Origin: Gigaspora margarita
Taxonomy: Eukaryota; Glomeromycota; Glomeromycetes; Diversisporales; Gigasporaceae
Assembly (NCBI GenBank): GCA_009809945.1
Contig: WTPW01000152.1
Span: forward strand, 138,513 to 202,512
Reading direction: 5' to 3'
Length of the DNA stretch: 64,000 bases
Shown: positions 11,568 through 22,022 of the stretch, piece after piece
How the letters are laid out: the number at the start of each line of letters is the position of its first letter
Numbering within the stretch: position 1 is the stretch's first letter
The notes under the pieces: generated by a model
Databases searched by the model: none
The model's input: only the letters and a program-made list of their open reading frames with translations
Told to the model about the DNA's origin: nothing
Program-made: the position numbers and the translations under genes

Positions 11568-11789
11568 TGCAGCTGATGCCGAAATTTCGACCTTTTTTGA
11601 TACAAATTTTTTAAAAATTTTTTTTGGGGAAAGTTTGCATTTTTTTTTTTTAGGGTTGGGTTAGGGTTTAGGGTTAGAATTGATTTTTAAAGAGCATATG
11701 TGGATTTTAGCAGGGCATATATTTTCAAATCGCGACCCCAAATTTCAGCATCAGCCGTTTTCAGCATCAGCTGTTTTCAGCATCAGCTG
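11568..11789. repeat. GCTGATG inverted-repeat segment with TTAGGG-like tract
   Basis: CAGCTGATGCCGAAATTTCG at the left is complementary to CGACCCCAAATTTCAGCATC at the right. The right side carries three copies of the 16-base unit TTTCAGCATCAGCYGT (about 11744-11791). In the middle, 11650-11681 holds TTAGGGTTGGGTTAGGG and related bases, a short degenerate telomere-like run. The section from TTAGGGTTAG to ATATTTTCAAAT also occurs near 58110-58200. Confidence 0.5.
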
Positions 11790-11846
11790 TGACATTTATT
11801 TATTTTTGATTTGATTTTTATTTGATTTTATTTTTTTATTTTACAT

Positions 11847-12113
11847 TCGAACCTCCAAAACTCAATCCTGTCAAAACTGATAACGTGCAAATCTGATAAA
11901 AAAAAAAATCTACCAAGTCTGTTTCTATATGTAACTAATAGTTAATGATGATTTCAAATCCAATAACCTTTCAATACTGAAACAGTTGAACCTCCTAAAC
12001 CTGCCTGCCAAAACTGATAACCTGTCAAATCTGATAAAAAAATAAATCTACCAAGTCTGTTTCTGCTAATAGTTTATAATGATTTAAATCCAATAACCTT
12101 TCAATACTGATAC
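11847..12113. repeat. Tandem pair of about 134 bp
   Basis: Two direct copies (about 11847-11980 and 11981-12113) share GAACCTCC, AAAACTGATAAC, CAAATCTGATAAAAAA, TCTACCAAGTCTGTTTCT and TCCAATAACCTTTCAATACTGA. The second begins with the CAGTTGAACCTCC terminal motif, so the pair may be two element ends left side by side. Confidence 0.55.
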
Positions 12114-12155
12114 AAAACCTGTACACCATACATACCGGTTTGGGAAGTTCAACTG

Positions 12156-12678
12156 CACTTTATTTTATTTTATTTTTTTTATTTTTTTTTTTTTGAAAAA
12201 ATGACTAAAGTATTCAATTCGATTTTCGATCTCGTTCGATTGCTTAATGTGATACAAAATTTTCAATATAACGAACTTACTGTTCCTATCTATCTTATTA
12301 AAGTATGTAGTTTTTTCCATCAGTAAATTTTTTAATGCAGTTCTGAACAGATTTGCAAAAAAATTAAATAATAAATTATTAAATAAAAATCTGTCGATAC
12401 GTGATTTTTGGAAGCATGACCACCAGTATATGAATGGGATTTTTTTAAATTTAATTAAAATTACCGAATAACACATGCCAATTAATAATTGGCATAAATT
12501 GAAAAATAAGGTGGAAAATCGATATTAATATAATATTGTAGTTTATGATAGTATAATAACAAGTCTGTTATAGTCAGCATTAAGAATAATAACGGTGAAA
12601 AATGAAAAATGACAAGTTAATTAATAATTGACAGAATTGAGAAATGATGTATAGTAACTATACTATCGCATTAAAATC
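12156..12678. other. Downstream flank of the kinase gene
   Basis: No second gene is visible. A T-rich tract at 12160-12195 and a small palindrome CCAATTATTAATTGG at about 12478 lie 3' of the minus-strand gene that ends at 12679. AATAAA-like signals are too common in this sequence to place a polyadenylation site. Confidence 0.4.
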
Positions 12679-15073
12679 TTATTTACAATCCTGGTTTAAG
12701 TTTAATTGTTTTAATAAATTAATTGCCCTTTCAGAATTATTTTTTGCAGCCAATTCTAAATATTCTAAACCTAATTCTTTATTTTGCTCTGTTCTAAGTT
12801 TTCCTTTCATATAAATGTCTCCTAAATAAAACATTGCATCAACATTCGAATTTTTGGCTGCTAATTTAAGATAATGTAAAATTTCATCACAACTTTTCTT
12901 TTTTGTGGCTTCGTCATCAGTACTTTTAAGAAGGCTATTAAGCTGCATAACTGCATATCGAACTTGTGAATCAGGATGATTGTCATCAGCAGCTTCTTTG
13001 AACAACTTTTTAGCCTGATCTAGATTTTTTTCTACAACATATCCATTAAAATAATAATATCCTAGCCAATATTTTGCCAATGGATCACCAAGCTTAGAAT
13101 GTTGTTCAAAACACTCCCACGCATTTTTGTGATCTTTATTTTGATGATACTCTATTCCTTTTTAAGAGGTACTAAAAAGTCATCTGGAACATTAAAGTCA
13201 ATTATATCAAACTCATCTTCAAACTTTGGCAATAAAGAATCTGTTTTTGTTTGATTTGATTCTTTTTTTCCGTCAAAATCATATGTTTTATCACGCAAAA
13301 GTGTTGGTGCTTCAGGAGGAATTGGATATTTGACAGAAATTTCTTCGAGGAATGTATTTAACTTTGTAATATTTATTCGTTGATTTGGTAAATGACGCCA
13401 TGCTATTTATAAAGAAAATTTAGTATCTTCAATTTAAAAAAAAATTAAAGGTTTAATATAATTACCTTCATTAATGATTTTAATAAATTCTAATTGAATT
13501 TCTTTATCTGTAGGGTCTATGAATTTTCCTACGCAAAGTTCTTCTCGTCCACCAAATAAAATGTGATCAGATACTTTCTTAACAAGATCATTATCCCAAT
13601 CTTGACCACTATAAGGATATTTCTCATAACAAAGTTCCCAAATGAGCATTCCAAAACTAATCACAGAGAATTATAATTAAAACATGTAGAAAAAAGTAAA
13701 ATGTAATCAAATAGTTTAAAATATCAATACCTGAAAATTTCACAAAACATTGTATATCCTTTTTTAGATGATTGTGTATACTTCTCAATCTGTTCAGGAG
13801 CCATCCAACGAATATGTGTTACTAAGTCCGAAATTTTCGATGTATTTCCATCTACCTCACGTGAATATTTGAAATTTCCAAGTTTTACATCCAAGTTTTG
13901 TAACACCTATAATTTAATATTTAATAATTGTTATTTGGATATCAGATATAATAATTATAATAATTATAATTTAATTTTACTTACAAAAATATTATCACAT
14001 CTAAGATCGTGATGAAAAACATTCGCCATACGTAAAAATACAATACCAAGACAAATATCTCGAACGATTTGTATCTTTCTAGGCCAAGGAATGTCGAACT
14101 TGTTATAGAGCTCTTTCAAAGTTCCATGATGGGCCCATTCAAATACCATAACTTCACGATTGCCAACATCCGTATCAGCATGTGATAAACCATAAAAATG
14201 AAGGATATATTGATATTGACCTAATTTTCCAAGAATTGCCAGTCCAGTTTGATATTGATTGGAGTCTCTAATAGGTTTACATGCAACATCAGTTGCTTTG
14301 TAAACCTTCCTAAAGACATGACGACGAATATCATTTTTAGTTGAACACACTGGATCATTTAAGTCCTTCGGATTAATATTCTTCGCTTGAACATTTGATT
14401 TTGTATCTATTTTGGATCGCAAGAGTTCTAAACTACTCATTATTGCACCCACATTTCCAGACATTTCAGTAACTTGAGCTTCAATTTTCTCGAGATTCTA
14501 AAATAAGAAAAAGAAAAAAAAAAAAAAAAAAATAAAATAAAAACTTTTAAAACTGATATTATAATAAATAATATGCCTAAAAATTTTGCTTACTTTTTCA
14601 ACATTTTCTAAAGCTCGATCAACTTTTTTAGCTTCTTCTTCTCTCTCATTTTTGTTAGCGAGATCGATGGCAAAATGCAGATCAACCATACACTTATCAA
14701 ATTCATCAGTTAATTGCAAATATTTATTCTTAACTTCCGTTGCATTAAAATATTTTTTATAACCTTTAAGTTTTGATACATTCTTAACAAAATCTCTAAT
14801 CCTCGTCAAAACATTTTCAAAACTTTTAAAAGCTAAAAAATATGATTTTTCACTCAATTGATCCTCGTTATCTGTATCTTTTATAAGATCTACAGAACAT
14901 TCCGCCTTCACTACTCGATTTTTCATAATTAAACAAATTTCACTATTAAATTCGGCATCCTCATAAATTTGTTGAATTTCCTTAACCAGTATTTTTACCG
15001 ATGCGACTATAGGAAAATAAGCAGCCGCAATATCAACAGCACAATTCAAAGCGGCGGTTGCAACAGAAGACAT
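12679..15073 (-). CDS. Helical-bundle / degenerate kinase / Sel1-repeat protein, frameshifted
   Basis: Five exons join with consistent phases: 15073-14594, 14497-13985, 13906-13731, 13656-13466 and 13402-12679, with introns of 63-96 nt. Residues 1-160 are predominantly helical and resemble the MLKL/HeLo/RPW8-type four-helix bundle (for example VKILVKEIQQIYEDAEFN). A TKL-type kinase domain follows: VACK (K234), HHDLRCDN (323-329) in place of HRDxxxxN, NFK (342-344) in place of DFG, then WMAPEQ and SFGMLIWELCYEKYPYSG. The DFG Asp and HRD Arg are therefore replaced, although the catalytic-loop Asp324 and Asn329 remain. Two or three Sel1 repeats (AKYWLGYYYFNG, AMFYLGDIYMKG) end the protein at 12679. 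In exon 5 the kinase frame hits TAG at 13152-13154, while the Sel1 frame is open from about 13161, so one base is missing at an A5G2 run. This may be a real lesion or an assembly error. Confidence 0.8.
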
Positions 15074-15104
15074 GATTAAAAATTTAAGTAAAGCTAAATG
15101 AAGA

Positions 15105-15118
15105 GTCTATATATAAAC
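15105..15118 (-). promoter_or_regulatory. TATA-like box upstream of the kinase gene
   Basis: The minus strand reads GGTTTATATATAGACTC about 35-45 bases upstream of the ATG at 15073, a plausible core promoter. In such AT-rich DNA the match alone is weak, but its position is right. Confidence 0.4.
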
Positions 15119-15855
15119 CAAAGGTCCCGCAAAAACTTTGATCATTACTAACTAGAGATGGGCTGACACGCATGAATATTAAATAATGTTCCGGTAGTAC
15201 ATATGTAGCACCGAAGTATTTGTAACAAATATTCTACTATTATATTCAGAAGAATAATTGCACAACATTGCAACGCAAAACTGGGTGCGAAGTATAATGG
15301 AATATAAATTGAATGCTATATAATTATTTAACTAAAATATACCAAAATTGACAATAAAAGTCTTTGATACTACTTAAAACACTATCTTTTTCAAAACAAT
15401 CCTTTTGTTTTTTTTTTCTTAGTCTACCCGTCAATATAAACAAAGAAGATTGACATTTTACTGTTTTTAAAAAAAACTAATGCCTTAGCTTTCGCAGCTT
15501 ATATCGCAAAAAATTTCTCATTGCCACCTATATTAGGTTAGCGGTTACTGTTTCCGGCAATTCAATAGAATTCACCTTTATTGGCTCAATACCGGTTGGT
15601 AGTTTCACAGGGTTACGTTACCTGCTTAGCATCTTTACATTTCATGTCAACTCTATTGACAGCAAATAATTTATTTGTATAATTTTTTGGCGACTTATAT
15701 TAGGAAATAGAAACAATTGATTCTCTGTAATGCTATTCGGACAATTAAGGAAGAGCGATTTTTTAAAGTGCCTAAGTTATGAGTCATTCTCAATTTTGAC
15801 AATTTTAATTGACGTATGTCATTTTTCAATTAATAAATGTCCCAAGTTTATTCAT
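15119..15855. other. Intergenic, no gene recognised
   Basis: Less AT-biased than its surroundings, but without a coding frame or clear terminal repeats. It probably includes the upstream region of the kinase gene. Confidence 0.4.
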
Positions 15856-15863
15856 AATGGGAT

Positions 15864-17176
15864 TAGGGATGGGCACGGTCGGTCACGGTTTTATTGATAA
15901 TGTGATGCAAATCGCAGTGTTTTGTTTCTCTTTCGGCAGTCTGTGCAGTGTGCCATACCTATTTGTCACTTATTTAGATATTTGATTGGATAATTGGGTA
16001 AATAATTTATCGGCTATAACCGGTCATTAACCGTATGAATGACCGCGGTCAACCGGTCATAAGCGGTTGACCGATCATGACCGACCGATGACTGACCGTC
16101 GTTCATATTTCTGGTCAAATTTGCAGATCATTTGACCACATTTAAAGTTGTTTTGTTCTAGATCTGCCCAAATGATCTGCAAATTTGACCAGAATTATTA
16201 ACAATTTGTTTCACGTCTAAAGCGGAGACAAATCATGTGATCAACCGGGAGAAGCAAAACAAGAAATAAATGCAAAAAACCTGAAAAATACAAACGGCAA
16301 ATATGTCGGAAAGGCAATTTTGCTTATGTATATCTACCTAAGACCTAATCTAACCCTAATATAGGACGACCCTAACCTAAAGTTAATTGAAAAATTATTA
16401 AATATGATTTGCCTTCGCTGCCTCCGCTTTAGACGTCCCCTTATTTGTAATATTCTGTTACCACAAGGGTAGAATCGCCACCTAAAAAAATTCAATCCTA
16501 CTTCGAAATAAATTTTGTTTTGTTTGTTTAACTAATGCGCAGAAGGTCCTTTCATAGACTAGATTTTGAATTATAGGCGATTTTTGACAAAGCGAACGTT
16601 TGTTTTGAATTTTTCTGATCGTGCTACGTTACACCTGATCTTGAAATTTGATTGGCCGTGAAATTTTTTTCGGTGCCCCAGTTTTCTGTTAACCCATCAC
16701 TGTAAAAATTGCAGATCATTTGACCGGAATTAAAATTGGTTTGTTATAATTCTGGCCAAATGATCTACAAATTTGGCCGGAATTATGAACAAGGTATTTC
16801 TCAACCGGGTTTAAACACCGCCTAAAAAATTTTCAGATCATGTAATATACATTAATTTATATATACTCATTATTGTTATATTTATCATTATTGTTCATTT
16901 ATATCATAAAAAAGTTTGATTTAAAAATGAAACATATCATTAATCATGCAAAGTCACTATGATCTGAAAAATTTTTGAGAGGCGGGTTGATTTTTCTATT
17001 TATCAGATACACCGATATCAATTTTAAGCAATAATTATTCATTTATTAGCCATAATATTAAGAATTTGGCATCGGTCATAATCTTGACCGGTCGGTCAAA
17101 CCGCTCTGACCGGCTAATATCGGTCACGGTCATTGACCGGTCATGACCGGTCATGACCGGACCGTGCCCATCCCTA
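15864..17176. mobile_element. Non-autonomous hAT element with 8-bp target duplication
   Basis: The element starts TAGGGATGGGCACGGTC and ends with its complement, ACCGTGCCCATCCCTA. Identical AATGGGAT octamers flank it at 15856-15863 and 17177-17184. An 8-bp duplication with TAGGGATG-type ends is the hAT signature. Subterminal regions hold many GACCGGTCATGACCGGTC-type repeats, possible transposase-binding sites. The 1313-bp interior carries no transposase but has three hairpins: 16111-16192 (arms CTGGTCAAATTTGCAGATCA), about 16705-16775 (related arms) and a wide pair at about 16819-16986 (CGCCTAAAAAATTTTCAGAT and complement). Confidence 0.8.
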
Positions 17177-17478
17177 AATGGGATCATGACAAAATTCTTG
17201 ATTCATAACTAGACGCTGGAATTATTTAAGGGAGTTAGAAATAAGTGTACATATACAGTAAAATATGTTTTATTATAATTTGCTTGTAATAAATACAATA
17301 AACGTTTATTATAAAATTGCTTTGTAATAAATATAATAAATATGTTTTTCATAAATTTGCTTTGTATAACAATGAAATAATATTACAAATTTATTTTATA
17401 AAATTTAATTAAGATAGAAGATATCCGTCAAAGTGTCAAATCTGAGTCAGATAGGATTCAGATATTCGGATCGCATCA

Positions 17479-17812
17479 CTACTCAGAATCATTCAGAAGA
17501 AAACAACACACAGCATTTCCGTCATCTGCAAAAACTCTACAAAATTCATTTTCACCGTTACAATCTTCAAGACACTGTTCAATAGTTTTTGGTTCAAAGC
17601 CAGTACATCTTATTTCGCACGTTTGCCTGAAATTGTTACAATGAATTTTGCGTTTTTAGCGGTTGTTAAATAAATATGAAATAAAAAAATATTATCTATT
17701 ACCTCTTCTTAATTGATGGAAAAGCATCTCTTCGATAGTGAGGATTAGCGAATGCTACCATGTTGATAGCTGTGAGAGCTAAGAATAGAGTTAACAAAAG
17801 TTTGGAATTCAT
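17479..17812 (-). CDS. Small secreted cysteine-rich protein, 85 residues
   Basis: Two exons, 17812-17703 and 17626-17479, are joined across a 76-nt GT-AG intron (17627-17702) to give 258 nt, ATG to TAG. Residues 1-22 form a classical signal peptide (MNSKLLLTLFLALTAINMVA, then FA) with a likely cut after AFA. A short NPHYRRDAFPSI pro-segment ends in KKR (35-37), a Kex2-type site, where the intron falls inside the Arg codon. The predicted mature part, starting QTCEIRC, has seven cysteines at 40, 44, 55, 59, 66, 77 and 78 in about 48 residues, suggesting a disulfide-stabilised extracellular peptide. Size, processing and Cys density match candidate effectors of mycorrhizal fungi, but I do not recognise a named family and the role is inferred. 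An odd Cys number leaves one free or inter-molecular. Confidence 0.8.
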
Positions 17813-17892
17813 TTTTTTAGATTTTTTTTTTTTTATTAAACTTAAGTGGAAACAAAGTGATACTTTAAAGGAATCGGAAGTGAATTAAGCGA

Positions 17893-17902
17893 ATATTTAT
17901 AA
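17893..17902 (-). promoter_or_regulatory. TATA-like box of the secreted-protein gene
   Basis: The minus strand reads CTTATAAATATTC about 80-90 bases upstream of the ATG at 17812. A poly-A tract (about 17820-17836 in plus coordinates as T) lies between the two. It is a reasonable core promoter by position and sequence. Confidence 0.45.
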
Positions 17903-18368
17903 GGCCAGATGTATAGGCTTTTCGCATATTGGCAAGCCCATGCTCATTATTAGAGTTGTTAATATTAGCGCAATTAATATGCACAGCCGAGTTTACAATT
18001 TACATGCCCTAATAAACAATAAATCATATGTGCAAATGGTTATTTACCGTTAGTTTAATATTAATTGAGTTTTAGATGTATATATTAAACGTCTACAAAA
18101 TTTACATATACTGTTAAGAAATAAATTCTTTAATGGATAAAGATGTTTTTTTTTTTTCTTGGCTTATTAAACTTTAATAAATATTTCAAGTTGTTTGTGG
18201 CTATCTTGATTTTGTGATAACTGCCTTTGTTGGCTTTGAAAAGATTTTGATGTAGCTATGTTGGTAATTTAAGGGCATGATAATAAAGCCTGTTATAGTT
18301 GTGTGAAGGTTTATTTTTAATTTTTATCTTATTTGTTAATATATTTTCTATTTTTGAATATTATCTCT
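17903..18368. other. Intergenic, no gene recognised
   Basis: A/T-rich with a T run at 18147-18158. No frame or repeat boundaries seen. It probably contains distal regulatory sequence of the secreted-protein gene. Confidence 0.35.
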
Positions 18369-18651
18369 TTACATCAAAGATTGTACCAAATTGGCTGGCA
18401 TTCGCGTTAAACCATCTTTCGGATCCCTTACCGTAATAACCCTAGATACACTTTATGGAATACTCATGTGTGATAAATTGAATTATGGTATTAATTTGGG
18501 AGGAAAAGTTACAGCCACTATAACTTTCCTGCGAATTTAGTCTAGTGCGCGTTATCTCGGGATACGCGTGGGCGTTATTTTGAATCAAATTTGCAATTTT
18601 CATAAAAATCGGATTTTCAATTTTTCTCTTCTTAGTAATATAGAGTTTCAA
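18369..18651 (-). pseudogene. Unrecognised gene fragment
   Basis: This GC-richer island has coding-like composition on the minus strand. One frame from 18651 reads KIENPIFMKIANLIQNNAHA and continues YPEITRTRLNSQESYSGCNF to a stop at 18442. Another frame then gives RVITVRDPKDGLTRMPANLV and QSLM, stopping at 18369. The join needs a frameshift or a very short intron. I do not recognise a domain. It could be the 3' end of a transposon protein or of a host gene. It is called a fragment because neither a start nor a continuous frame is visible. Confidence 0.35.
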
Positions 18652-18941
18652 AGGGAACGTGAAAATATGGCTTCATGGAAAGTAAATTTTCATGTTGCAA
18701 CAAAAGGTTTCCTTATATAAATGTAAAATTTATATAAAAAGAGTAATTTCGCCCTTAATAAAGGTTCACTCTTTGAAGTCTTAAAAGGTGTGATAATAAG
18801 AATTGATTTCTCAAGTGCAATTTTACACGATTGTGTAATTTATTTGTAAATATATAGCAATCCTATATAAAAACTCAGATTTAAATCTTCAACATAAACA
18901 CTTGGGATAGAAAGTGGCAAAACATTAACAGATGAAATATT

Positions 18942-19040
18942 CGAATAAAAAAATAAATAATATCAGTGAAAACGTGAATAAAGAAATAAATAATATCATG
19001 AATAAAAAATAAATAACATCAGTAAAAACGTGAATAAAAC
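18942..19040. repeat. Short tandem repeat, about 35 bp x 3
   Basis: Degenerate units of the form GAATAAAnAAATAAATAATATCAGTGAAAACGT are repeated head to tail about three times. Confidence 0.55.
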
Positions 19041-19279
19041 AGGTAAAAACAAAGTATAATTTGCATCTATTGCAAATATTTTTAGGCTTATTCATAACGA
19101 TAATGTCAATGTATAAAAAGCATCATATTGTATATAATATAAAAATCAAATCACGAGGAATTATTAATCCAATAGATACTGAGAATTGTACACACTACTT
19201 CACTTGCCATTAAACCATACTCTACGTACTTTGTACTTACTCAGTTCCTGACACAAAAGATTCTTGAATTTTCACTATA

Positions 19280-19655
19280 GCCACAGAACTGCTTTTGCAG
19301 CTATGAGGCCGAAACAAGTGATTATTGCGCCGCCCTTGCGGCCACAGATTCAAAACAAAAGGTCCTTGAACCGCAGCTGCAGTTGCGAAGTTGAAAATAA
19401 AAGATCCTTGCATTGCTGCTGCTGCTAGTCGAAAACAAAAAGGTCTTGAACTGCTATTACAGCTACAAAGCTTAAAACAAAGGCTCTTGAACTGTTACTA
19501 TGACTGTGGAACCATAAACCAAGATTCAGCACTGCCCTTACAGCCACAGAATCAAGACTAATCCTCACTGCAGCCACGAATCCAAAACAAGAATTATCAT
19601 AATAGTAGCGGTGCCGAAAAATAAAGGTCCTTGTATTGCCATTGCAGCTCGAAGC
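19280..19655. repeat. Degenerate GC-richer tandem repeat, about 45-60 bp units
   Basis: About seven units carry a core of AAAACAAAGGTCCTTG followed by AACTGCTATTGCAGCCACAG. A weaker outlier group of two or three units lies at 20620-20760. Composition differs sharply from the surroundings (CAG/CTG-rich). No unit length keeps a reading frame throughout, so it is more likely a decayed minisatellite than a coding repeat. Confidence 0.5.
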
Positions 19656-22022
19656 TTACTTATAACCATTTAACGATTTAACATTGTTATCCTTTAATCA
19701 AATGCTCATTAAAATACATTCAACAATCATATCCAATTTATTTAATTTCTCATTTGAATTATATTTTTATGGTATGATAATAAGTTTCATGGCTGAAGCT
19801 AGAAATAGCTAAAGCTAAAAATAAGTTTTTTAAAATTTTATATTAAAATATTAAAATTTTAACTTTAGCAATTTCTAGCTTCAGCTATGACAATAAGTAC
19901 TAACTTACTTATTTAATTTTTTTTGTATTGAAATTTAAACAAAATTTCTAATCAGGAAAAGATCTTGTCAAAAAAGAGATATCAGAAATATGTCATATCT
20001 GAAAAAAATTTTCTCTGAAATACATCATATTAATAAAATAATTTTTTGAAAAAATCTTGTCAAGAAAAGGGGATATCAAAAACATATCATTAAAGATATG
20101 TCTTCTTAAGAAACATACTGTGGATGAAACATTCTATCAGGGATATAGTGTCAGAAAAATTAGCAGCCATGGAACTAACTTTTTATCCTCTTTCTATTTC
20201 CTGGGTTCTCCAAAAAAATTAAACAAATAGAAATGAAAGTTTGATTGATATGATAGCCAATATAGCAGTTGGGCTTTTTCAGCTTACATCCAGGGTTTCT
20301 TAATATACCATATTTAATTTATATTTGTTTAATTTTCACCTCTCTTCTCTCTATAAATATGAAAAAATGAGGTTTTATTTTCAAGTCACTATAGTTCACT
20401 ATCCAAGCAAGCTCTAGCATTACATACTCAAATTTCAATACCTAGGACTAATTTTTCTAACGTTGAATGCATAAACTACTAACCTCTTCAAATTTACTAA
20501 ACCACAAGGTCTAGCTGCACCCTGTCAGTTACATGAAACCCAAAATATAAGAAAAAGGCTAATATTCATCTATATAGTTAAAAAGAAAATTGGTGTATAT
20601 CCTGCAGTACCTATTTCAGGTCCTTATACTGCTACTGCAGCCACAGAGCTAACTATCCACTAATAAGATCCTTGTACTGCCTATACAACCATGGAGCCCA
20701 AAAACAAACTGCAAAAAATTGTACTACTACTGTAGCTATGAATCCTTAACTATTCAATATATTACCCAAACAGACTAATACTACTAATACTTGCAAGGTT
20801 ACTTAAAATGGGAGTAGAAGAGAGCTATAGCCAGCCTTTACTAAGGTGAGCAATAGGAAAACAAAAGATAGCTTTTTATTTTCTAAATAAAAACCTTACA
20901 TATAAACTTTATTCTTTAAGATCCACATGCCAAAGTTTCTTATTCATATTTCTAGCCCTACTTCAATATATTCTATTTATCAATATTCATAAAAACCTAA
21001 ATTTGCTAAAATTATATGCTATTAAGAAGCCTCAACCAATGCACTAGACTAATCATAAAGACAAAAATCAATGTGATCTGCAATAAAGTTAGATGATCTC
21101 ACAATAGTCACCTTGCTAATGAACTTAACAAAATATGGAAGCTGCACACAGCCACAAGCAAGGATAGTAAAAAATATTGATTTATATTGATTATATGTAA
21201 ATCAATATTTTTATATTTTTGCAATTTTTAATGTCGTATAACAATACTACTTCAGGCAAAATTAAGAGTATAATTTGGCCAGATAATACAAATTTGGCTA
21301 ACTTGAACTGTCAGTAAGTTTTAAAAAGTAGACAACAACAAACTGAAAATTATGTTTGCTAGAAAGTTACATTCTTGATCATGTTATATTGTATTACATC
21401 AAATTATGCATTCTGATTGGCCAATCTTGATAAATTGATATTTTTGACCATATCAATAAATATTTTGCCAAATCAAATCGATATTTTTCACTGTCTCTGG
21501 CCACAAGTTTATCAAAATGAAATTTACAAAAATTAATTTTATATAGCATTAAACAAACATAAGCAAATCAATATTAATACATATTAAATTTAACTATGAC
21601 TATTTATTAGGTAGCTGCACAGCTTGTAATATAGCACAAGACCAGTATAATCATACAAATAAGTTCAAAATATATATTCATGTAAATAAAATTTGTTAAT
21701 AATTTGTTAAATTTACCTGCCTAATTGTTTAAATTTTTACCTGTGTTACACATTATAAAAAAAGATACTGGCCCATTTAACACAAATAAAAATAATTAAT
21801 CAAAGGCAGAACATTAGTTTGAACTTCAATTATAACCTGTTTTATTTATTCTTGCTTATCAGATAACTATTAACACAGGAGAAACCAGATTTATTCTCTA
21901 TCAATTAGATTCAAAATCATATATGCTGGGGTATCTAACTCTAAATAGTTATTTTTGCCTAAACTAACTATTCACACTTTATAATAAATTACCAATTATT
22001 GGTTCTAAATTAATATAATGTA
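19656..22022. other. No gene recognised; scattered palindromes
   Basis: Apart from the repeat outlier at 20620-20760, this stretch shows no coding frame. Palindromic blocks include TTTCATGGCTGAAGCTAGAA near 19786 with its partial complement near 19875, and AATATTGATTTATATTGATT at about 21174, which is complementary to ATGTAAATCAATATT. Confidence 0.35.

Larger units (their letters stand above)
11106..12155. mobile_element. Composite pogo/Tigger-like non-autonomous element
   Basis: The left end, CAGTTGAACCTCATGTATGG, and the complement of the right end, CAGTTGAACTTCCCAAACCG followed by TATGTATGGTG, look like one pair of terminal repeats. CAGTTGAMCY-type ends are typical of pogo/Tigger elements. 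The interior holds at least one complete smaller element (11171-11357), inverted copies of a TACCAAGTCTGTTT block (11384-11475 versus 11985-12060) and a tandem pair. A TA is clear on the left flank only. No transposase is present. Confidence 0.45.

Noticed and set aside
11395..11664. 89-codon Phe-rich plus-strand frame
   Set aside because: It runs through TTTATTTT runs. Composition explains the hydrophobicity, and the region is the inside of a composite transposon.
11649..11681. Interstitial telomere
   Set aside because: The TTAGGG-like run is short and degenerate, and its flanking sequence recurs near 58110, so it belongs to a dispersed repeat.
12165..12476. 103-codon minus-strand frame downstream of the kinase gene
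   Set aside because: Lys/Ile/Phe-rich with no motif. It is probably AT-rich 3' flanking sequence of the gene ending at 12679.
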